From: Arcticibacter sp045629565
Lineage (GTDB): Bacteria; Bacteroidota; Bacteroidia; Sphingobacteriales; Sphingobacteriaceae
NCBI RefSeq assembly: GCF_045629565.1
Contig: NZ_JAZQRL010000028.1
Span: 1-64,000, forward strand
Direction of reading: 5' to 3'
Length of the DNA stretch: 64,000 nucleotides
Part shown: piece by piece, positions 58,719-64,000 of the stretch
Layout of the letters: each line of letters starts with the position of its first letter
Position numbering within the stretch: position 1 is the stretch's first letter
Position numbers and translations under genes: made by a program
Notes under the pieces: model-generated
Databases searched by the model: none
What the model was told of the DNA's origin: nothing
What the model saw: the letters and a program-made list of their open reading frames with translations, nothing else

Positions 58719-59264
58719 CTAGACTACCTTCTGAGTAAACTCTTTCTTAAGCTTGCTTAAGCTGCTGGAGATACTTGCATCAAACTGCTTATCGCCAACG
58801 GTCAACACAAAGCCGCCGATCAGGTCAGGTTCCACCCGCGTTTGAAGCACAACCTTTTTTTGCGTTGCTTGCTCTACTACCCGTTTAATTTCAGCCTTGT
58901 TCTCATCCGTTAATTGCACAGCTGAGACAACCGAAGCTTTTATTACTCCGTTGATCCTATTATATCCGTTTACAAACTCTTTTGCTGTCTCATACAGGAC
59001 TTCCGCACGTCCTTTGCTGATCACTATCTTGAAAAAGCTGATAACAATCTCCTGAACGGACGGACCAAAAACCTCCTTAATAATCGAAAACTTTTTGTCA
59101 GGACTAATAATCGGGTTTCTCAAGACAGCCCTTAATTCAGGTGTCGCCTTTAAAACAGCTAAGAAAGAATCGAGATCAGACTTTATGGCTTCAAGTGAGT
59201 TTCTCTCTTTTGCCAGGTCAAGTAATGAATTTGCGTACCTTGATGCTACTTGTATTTCAGACAT
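58719..59264 (-). CDS. atpH: ATP synthase delta subunit
   Basis: Delta (181 residues) connects F1 alpha to the peripheral stalk. Features: ASRYANSLLDLAKERNSL at the N-terminus, LRAVLRNPIISPDKKFSIIKEVFG, and the C-terminal signature VEPDLIGGFVLTVGDKQFDAS. Located between atpF and atpA as usual. Confidence 0.96.
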   Translation of the reverse strand: MSEIQVASRYANSLLDLAKERNSLEAIKSDLDSFLAVLKATPELRAVLRNPIISPDKKFSIIKEVFGPSVQEIVISFFKIVISKGRAEVLYETAKEFVNGYNRINGVIKASVVSAVQLTDENKAEIKRVVEQATQKKVVLQTRVEPDLIGGFVLTVGDKQFDASISSSLSKLKKEFTQKVV

Positions 59265-59290
59265 CTTATGTTATGAATTTGAAAAGCTAA

Positions 59291-59800
59291 TTAATTTAAC
59301 TTTACTTCTTTTAATAGATCAGCGACCAATGCTTGTTGCTTGTTCCGATCTTCAAACTGGTTGCGAAGGATCTTTTCAGCGATCTCTATCGAAAGCGTAG
59401 CTACCTGGTTTTTCACTTCGTTAAGAGCGGCAACCTTCTGGCTATCGATTTCTTGCTTTGCCTTTTCTATCATCTTCGCTCCTTCAGTCTGGGCGTTGGT
59501 ACGAGCTTCAGCAACAATCTTATCTTTTAATTCTTTCGCTTCTTTTAAAATCAAATCACGCTCTGCACGTGCTTCCTTTAATAAACTTTCGTTCTCATTG
59601 GTAAGGCGGGCCATCTCTTCCTTTGCCTTTTCAGCAGAGGCAAGTGCATTCTCAATGAAGCGCTCGCGTTCTGAAATCATTCCAAGGATCGGTTTCCACG
59701 CTAGTTTTTTTAATATAACAAGCAGCAGCAGGAACGCTACAGATGCCCAAACTACAAAGCCGAGGTGGTGATTAAGTATACCCTCAAATAATTCTCCCAT
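59291..59800 (-). CDS. atpF: ATP synthase FO b subunit
   Basis: Subunit b (169 residues) has an N-terminal membrane helix (LGFVVWASVAFLLLLVILKKL) and a long charged alpha-helical stalk (ASAEKAKEEMARLTNENESLLKEARAERDLI). It forms the peripheral stalk with delta. Confidence 0.96.
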   Translation of the reverse strand: MGELFEGILNHHLGFVVWASVAFLLLLVILKKLAWKPILGMISERERFIENALASAEKAKEEMARLTNENESLLKEARAERDLILKEAKELKDKIVAEARTNAQTEGAKMIEKAKQEIDSQKVAALNEVKNQVATLSIEIAEKILRNQFEDRNKQQALVADLLKEVKLN

Positions 59801-59888
59801 TTTCTATCAATATTTTTTTGATTGCAAAATACAAGGACCGGAAAATAACCAATCGTTAATCTCCGGTCCTTAGACCGAAGTCCCTTGC

Positions 59889-60104
59889 TTATTGAGGATT
59901 GTTACCCAATAAAGCTACTACCACACCAAACAAAGCAACACCTTCAACAAGGGCTGCAGCGATGATCATAGCAGTCTGAATTTTAGAAGCAGCTTCTGGC
60001 TGACGAGCAATACCTTCCATTGCTTTACCACCAACCTGACCAATACCGATACCTGCACCGATTACTGCTAAACCTGCACCTAATGCAGCAATTGAACCTA
60101 CCAT
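59889..60104 (-). CDS. atpE: ATP synthase FO c subunit
   Basis: The c-ring subunit (71 residues) has two membrane helices joined by the polar loop ARQPEA. The ion-binding carboxylate is Glu54 in AAALVEGVALFG. The residue after Glu is Gly rather than Ser/Thr, and no Na+-binding signature is seen, so proton coupling is likely. Confidence 0.97.
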   Translation of the reverse strand: MVGSIAALGAGLAVIGAGIGIGQVGGKAMEGIARQPEAASKIQTAMIIAAALVEGVALFGVVVALLGNNPQ

Positions 60105-60139
60105 AGTTGTATTTATTAAAATTTAAAAAAAGTTTCTAA

Positions 60140-61273
60140 TTAATGATGATGCTCGTCAACAGCTGTTCCAATGAACAAAGCGGTCAGCATCGTAAAAATA
60201 AAGGCCTGTAAAAAAGCTACCAGGAGCTCGAGCACATTCATGAATAACACGAATGCGACGGATACCGGAGCTATAGCCAGTGACTTAAAAATAAAGATAA
60301 GAGATATCAGACTGAGTATAATAATGTGACCGGCAGATATGTTGGCATAAAGACGGATCATCAATGCGAACGGCTTTGAGATAACGCCAATAAGCTCAAC
60401 CGGGATCATAATCGGATACAGCCACCATGGCACATCAGGTAGTAAGATATGTTTCCAATAATACTTATTACCGTTCAAGTTGACCACAAGCAGTACAATA
60501 AATGAAAGCACGAATGTCAGGAATATATTTCCCGTAACGTTTGCTCCTCCAGGAAATATCGGAATCAGCCCCAAGAGATTGTTGATCCAAATGAAGAAGA
60601 ACATTGTCAATAACAGAGGCATAAACTTAGCATATTTATAGCCGATGTTCGGAATAGCGATATCATCCCTTACAAACATAATGAAGGGCTCAATAACAGA
60701 CTGCAACCCCTTTGGCGCCTTACCCTGCCTTTTCTTATACGAAGAGGAGACAGAAGTAAAAATCAAAATAAGTATGGCTACAGCGATCCAGAGAGATGCA
60801 ACGTTCTTTGTTATCGAGAAATCGTAAATTCTGGATGAAGCTTCTTTATCAATATTCCCTTGTTGATCTACAACAAATAACTTATCTTCGATAAGCTTGT
60901 AAGTATAGTGGGTTCCCTGGTAAGCATCCTCTCCATGGTGGAATTTTGAAGATGAAAAAACTTCCATGCCTTTATCAGTAATGATTATAACTGGTAATGG
61001 CAGCGAGGTGTGTCCCCACAAATGCCAATAATGGGAGTCAGCAATGTGCTCCATAATGGCGGCGGTAGGGTCAAACTTTTCTTCCCCATGACTGTTTTCT
61101 ACATGTTCAACACCGGGTATCTGGCTATCGCTTTCGACGGTAGAACTTGCTGCAGAGTCACTGGTGTGGTGCTGAGCTACTAAAGAGGGACTAATACTGA
61201 ATAGAGTGAAAAAAAAAGCGCAAACTGCGAAGAGTCGAACTTTTCCTGAACTCAAAATACGCGTAGAGATCAT
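60140..61273 (-). CDS. atpB: ATP synthase FO a subunit
   Basis: Subunit a (377 residues) forms the ion half-channels. The essential Arg lies in KPFALMIRLYANISAGHI. An N-terminal signal-like segment (LFAVCAFFFTLFSISPSLVA) and a hydrophilic stretch of about 110 residues with a His-rich part precede the membrane core; this extension is usual in Bacteroidota. The C-terminal end is EHHH-type. First core subunit gene of the operon. Confidence 0.96.
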   Translation of the reverse strand: MISTRILSSGKVRLFAVCAFFFTLFSISPSLVAQHHTSDSAASSTVESDSQIPGVEHVENSHGEEKFDPTAAIMEHIADSHYWHLWGHTSLPLPVIIITDKGMEVFSSSKFHHGEDAYQGTHYTYKLIEDKLFVVDQQGNIDKEASSRIYDFSITKNVASLWIAVAILILIFTSVSSSYKKRQGKAPKGLQSVIEPFIMFVRDDIAIPNIGYKYAKFMPLLLTMFFFIWINNLLGLIPIFPGGANVTGNIFLTFVLSFIVLLVVNLNGNKYYWKHILLPDVPWWLYPIMIPVELIGVISKPFALMIRLYANISAGHIIILSLISLIFIFKSLAIAPVSVAFVLFMNVLELLVAFLQAFIFTMLTALFIGTAVDEHHH

Positions 61274-61293
61274 CTAATTGGAGATTTTACTAT

Positions 61294-61668
61294 TTATTTT
61301 GGTGGGCGCAAGTTAAGTAACAATGATTTAACTTCAAAGGCAGTAAATAAGAAATATAAAGAAAAAAACTCAAGGGCGAAAAATGTACCGTTTACGCGAT
61401 GTTTCTGGAGGTAAATTACCACAAATAATAAACTGACAATCAGTTTGATAAAGATTGCTGCGAGAAGAACATAAACAGACAATTCGCCTCCCGATTTGAT
61501 TCCGGCATAGGAAGCTGCATAAGCCACTATTGTAAGACCGGCAAGGAACCCAAATATCAGCCAGAACTGGGGAACTAGAAGAGAATAATACGCATCGAGT
61601 GCTAAAGCAAGAACTGCTACTGCCAACAGCACTCCGGAGAACTGAAATAGAAATTTTTTAATGCTCAA
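61294..61668 (-). CDS. ATP synthase-associated four-helix membrane protein
   Basis: The 124-residue protein has four hydrophobic helices (KKFLFQFSGVLLAVAVLALAL, FWLIFGFLAGLTIVAYAA, SVYVLLAAIFIKLIVSLLFVV, FFALEFFSLYFLFTAF). It sits between atpZ and atpB, where other bacteria have atpI, so it may be the AtpI equivalent; that is a positional inference. Start codon is TTG, overlapping the atpZ stop as TTGA, which indicates translational coupling. Confidence 0.8.
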   Translation of the reverse strand: MSIKKFLFQFSGVLLAVAVLALALDAYYSLLVPQFWLIFGFLAGLTIVAYAASYAGIKSGGELSVYVLLAAIFIKLIVSLLFVVIYLQKHRVNGTFFALEFFSLYFLFTAFEVKSLLLNLRPPK

Positions 61669-61907
61669 TTTTTGTTTTTATTTACTGATCTTATGACCAA
61701 ATACATGGAAGCACATACACCGAGAAGACTCAGGAATGCTGTAAAGATGGGTGTATCACTGTCTCTTCCTGCATCAATTTGATAGCCGATAAACGCGAAT
61801 ATTCCGATCACCGCGATCATTTGGAATCCCATACCCGAGTAGTATGCATAACTGTTCAAGGCCTTTTTACCTTTATCTTTTCGCTCTTTTTCTTCAGATG
61901 ATTCCAA
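61665..61907 (-). CDS. atpZ: AtpZ/AtpI-type F-ATPase accessory membrane protein
   Basis: This 80-residue protein has a charged N-terminus (ESSEEKERKDKGKKAL) and two helices with the family pattern YAYYSGMGFQMIAVIGIFAFIGYQIDAG and FLSLLGVCASMYLVIRSV. AtpZ/AtpI proteins support assembly of F-ATPase or cation uptake. It is the first gene of the operon. Start codon is TTG; the promoter box upstream leaves a leader of about 25 bases, and no in-frame ATG is available. Confidence 0.82.
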   Translation of the reverse strand: MESSEEKERKDKGKKALNSYAYYSGMGFQMIAVIGIFAFIGYQIDAGRDSDTPIFTAFLSLLGVCASMYLVIRSVNKNKN

Positions 61908-61936
61908 CTTCGATGTTTTAGGTTTGCCAACTGCGT

Positions 61937-61944
61937 CAAAATTA
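61937..61944 (-). promoter_or_regulatory. ATP synthase operon promoter -7 box
   Basis: Minus strand TAATTTTG matches TAnnTTTG, about 30 bases before the atpZ TTG start. No good -33 box is seen. Confidence 0.55.
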
Positions 61945-62058
61945 GTAAATCATTTTCCTATTATCGTGGTAATCTCTTTTTGTTTTCTTGTCCTATAACA
62001 ATCTGATTATGGATAAAATATTGTAAAATTGCCCTTTACGCAAAATGATCTCTCCAAA

Positions 62059-64000
62059 GTGGATAATTGCCGTTCCTTACAGTTTTCCTGTTATCTCGTA
62101 TTCCTGATCCTGCTGGCTACAGGATGTGCTTCCAGCCAGAATGCGAATTTTCAGAACCTGACATCCCGATTTAACATCATGTATAATGCGGAAAGGCTGT
62201 TAGGCGATTATATGAATACGGGTGATGTCTTTGTCGCCGATGACTATAGTGAACTACTTCCCGTTTTCAGAAAACTAAGGAAGGATAGAGATACAAAACT
62301 TCTTGACTCTGTCATTCTAAAAGCCAATTCGATCATCTACAACAAGGCACAAAGCGACTTTCTAGACGACGCATACTTCCTGATTGCGGAAGCAAATTTT
62401 TTAAAAGGCAACTTTTTTGATGCTGCGGAATTTTACAGCTACGTATATTCAACCTATCCCAACGACCCTGAATTAGCCCAGCTTTCGCGAATCAATAAAG
62501 CACGCGCCCTAATGTTATTGAATAACGTCAGCGGGGCGACTGCAGTGCTTGACAGCGCATTCAAGTATGCCGAAACATCTGATAATATCCATCCTGATCT
62601 ATTTGCATGGAAAACTCAGCTCCTGATTGCTCAAAATCAATTTGATGAAGCCGAATACATTCTTAGCCGGGCTCTGTCTGCCAGGCCTGACAAGTTGAAC
62701 CGGCAGCGATGGACTTTTTTACTCGCCCAGCTACAGGAAAAAAACAATAAAAAGCATCTTGCCTTAGGGAACTTTAAAAAACTAAAAAAAAGCTTCGCAC
62801 CTTCGGACTTAAACTTCCATGCGGATATAAACTATTTAACGTTATATAGTGAACTATATGGCAACAAAGTGGACAAAATCCAGATTTTACGAGGTCTTCT
62901 GGATGAGAACCGGTATATAGACTTTAAAGACTGCATCTATTATAGGATAGGAAAAGTTCAGGAGCAGATGATCGAAATGGCCGATGCCTTGATGAGCTAT
63001 AGAAACTCGGTTAAGGCAAGCTCAAAAAATAGCAATCTGAAAGGCCTTACTTACACCTCCCTGGCGGATATCCATTTCAAAAGTGGGCTTTACAAGCGAG
63101 CGCAATCCTACTATGACAGCGCTTTGACTTATCTTCCTTCTTCCCATTCCCAGTATGCCGACATCCGCAAAAAATCGGAAGGTCTCAACCATCTCGCAGA
63201 GATATTCGAAAAGGTGGATTTTGAAGAAACCCTCCAGAGAATAGCGGCGTTGCCAGAAGATCAGCGGCAGCATGAGGTCACAGAGCTAATTCGGAAGAGA
63301 AGTTATGAAGAAGCGGAACAGTTAACCGCGAGTATACTGCCGGAAAGAGACGCGGAGGGCGGACGGGCCGATTTTTTTTACTTCAACAACGCAAAAGCGT
63401 TAACGCAGGGAGAGATTGACTTCAGGGAAAAATGGGGAGACAAAACATTGAGGGACAACTGGCGGTATGAAGCATCCGAAGGCTCAACTACCGAACCAAC
63501 ACTATCAGGCACAGGCCCAGCTCGAACAGGTATGGGTATTGAACTGCCTGCAGGAGCTGGACGGAGGTTCGAAGATTACATAAATAACCTTCCAATCAGC
63601 CAGGAGGCAATCGAAGCATCAAATGAACGTATCGCAGCATCCTTATATGAGATCGGGATGTTTTATTTAAACAACCTGCAGGATGAACAGCAAGCTTCAG
63701 CTGCATTACAAAGAGTTGCAGACTACTTGACAGGAACGAGCTACGCATTGCCGGCGTACTACCGCTTATTCTTGATGAAACGCCGTACCGAACCTTTATT
63801 AGCCAATCACTACGCAAATATTATTCTTTCAAGATATCCTCAAACAGAAATTGCGGACCTGATTCAGCATACAGCATCAGGTTCGAAAGACCCGGCATTT
63901 ACCTCAGCGGATGCGATCTACACGGATATCTACAGCCTTTTCGCTAACAAACAGTACGGAGAGGTTATCAGGCAGGTCGAAACGAAGAGGGAAGAAAAGC
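62059..64000 (+). CDS. sprE: SprE/PorW-type TPR lipoprotein, 3' end outside window
   Basis: The frame stays open to the last base (about 647 residues seen). It opens with a lipoprotein signal whose lipobox is ATGC (Cys23 with the GTG start at 62059; a TTG at 62029 is the alternative, and no ATG exists in frame). After it comes NFQNLTSRFNIMYNAERLL, then many TPR-like helical repeats (SDFLDDAYFLIAEANFLKGN, YTSLADIHFKSGLYKRAQSY). The block FYFNNAKALTQGEIDFREKWGDKTLRDNWR near base 63380 is characteristic of SprE/PorW, which links the type IX secretion core to the peptidoglycan side and is needed for gliding and secretion. It diverges from the ATP synthase operon. Confidence 0.85.
   Translation, partial: MDNCRSLQFSCYLVFLILLATGCASSQNANFQNLTSRFNIMYNAERLLGDYMNTGDVFVADDYSELLPVFRKLRKDRDTKLLDSVILKANSIIYNKAQSDFLDDAYFLIAEANFLKGNFFDAAEFYSYVYSTYPNDPELAQLSRINKARALMLLNNVSGATAVLDSAFKYAETSDNIHPDLFAWKTQLLIAQNQFDEAEYILSRALSARPDKLNRQRWTFLLAQLQEKNNKKHLALGNFKKLKKSFAPSDLNFHADINYLTLYSELYGNKVDKIQILRGLLDENRYIDFKDCIYYRIGKVQEQMIEMADALMSYRNSVKASSKNSNLKGLTYTSLADIHFKSGLYKRAQSYYDSALTYLPSSHSQYADIRKKSEGLNHLAEIFEKVDFEETLQRIAALPEDQRQHEVTELIRKRSYEEAEQLTASILPERDAEGGRADFFYFNNAKALTQGEIDFREKWGDKTLRDNWRYEASEGSTTEPTLSGTGPARTGMGIELPAGAGRRFEDYINNLPISQEAIEASNERIAASLYEIGMFYLNNLQDEQQASAALQRVADYLTGTSYALPAYYRLFLMKRRTEPLLANHYANIILSRYPQTEIADLIQHTASGSKDPAFTSADAIYTDIYSLFANKQYGEVIRQVETKREEK

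Noticed and set aside
62045..62101. ATG at 62045 as start of the SprE-like gene
   Set aside because: It is in a different frame and meets a stop within 21 codons; the lipoprotein frame needs the GTG at 62059 or TTG at 62029.

Overview
The window reads as chromosome of a Bacteroidota bacterium, most likely family Sphingobacteriaceae (Pedobacter-like). The reasons are: gliding/type IX secretion lipoproteins GldB and SprE/PorW, bacillithiol synthase BshA, a long NagB-LmbE fusion, eukaryotic-type IleRS, an F-ATPase operon without beta/epsilon, Cys-poor TraR/DksA, and many copies of the Bacteroidota -7 promoter box TAnnTTTG placed just before genes. The taxon is inferred from gene content only. 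No phage, insertion sequence, CRISPR array or plasmid function was seen; this is mostly core genome.

Layout. 1-5.5 kb: 3' part of an RluB-type pseudouridine synthase with a long disordered basic head, a secreted lactonase-type propeller, bshA, and a beta-lactamase-family hydrolase joined to a GH3 C-terminal-like domain. 5.8-12.8 kb: mutL, two rhomboid proteases, an EEP-fold membrane protein, cysS and a secreted NTF2-like protein. 12.8-21.7 kb: iron-dependent alcohol dehydrogenase, MoxR ATPase, SurA-type chaperone, a possible HolD-like protein with rdgB, an OstA/LptA-like protein, tilS and a small membrane protein. 21.8-26.3 kb: a 2OG-Fe(II) oxygenase, then sulfite/nitrite reductase, siroheme synthase and an Rrf2 regulator, which look like one assimilatory sulfur (or nitrite) unit. 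26.4-32.8 kb: lnt, a PH/SHOCT protein, rsmI, serS, a gene-poor stretch with a candidate small RNA, a stand-alone receiver, recO. 32.9-40 kb: ileS-dksA/traR-lspA, a SIMPL protein, a second stand-alone receiver, DUF4112 and an esterase. 40-44.6 kb: amino-sugar unit lacI-nagB-nagP. 44.7-47.8 kb: BlaI/BlaR1-like pair and a PRC-barrel protein. 47.8-49.5 kb: an accessory-looking stretch with an 11-bp-period repeat array and two identical tRNA-Val genes flanking a small membrane protein. 49.5-56 kb: glutathione peroxidase, nadE, an outer-membrane barrel, gldB, small secreted/membrane proteins, an aldo/keto reductase and a lipoprotein. 56-62 kb: ATP synthase operon (atpZ-orf-atpBEFHAG). 62 kb to the end: 5' part of a SprE/PorW-type TPR lipoprotein.

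How genes work together: lspA and lnt mature lipoproteins such as GldB and SprE found here; SurA and the OstA-like protein serve outer-membrane assembly; cysS, serS, ileS, tilS and two tRNA-Val genes serve translation; mutL and recO serve DNA repair; the nag genes import and deaminate amino sugar. The observations most worth following are the 209-bp array of 19 in-phase 11-mers, a candidate ~100-nt small RNA with a full consensus promoter and terminator, a 54-bp perfect palindrome between convergent genes, several start codons lying exactly where transcription should begin, and a HolD-like gene beside rdgB.
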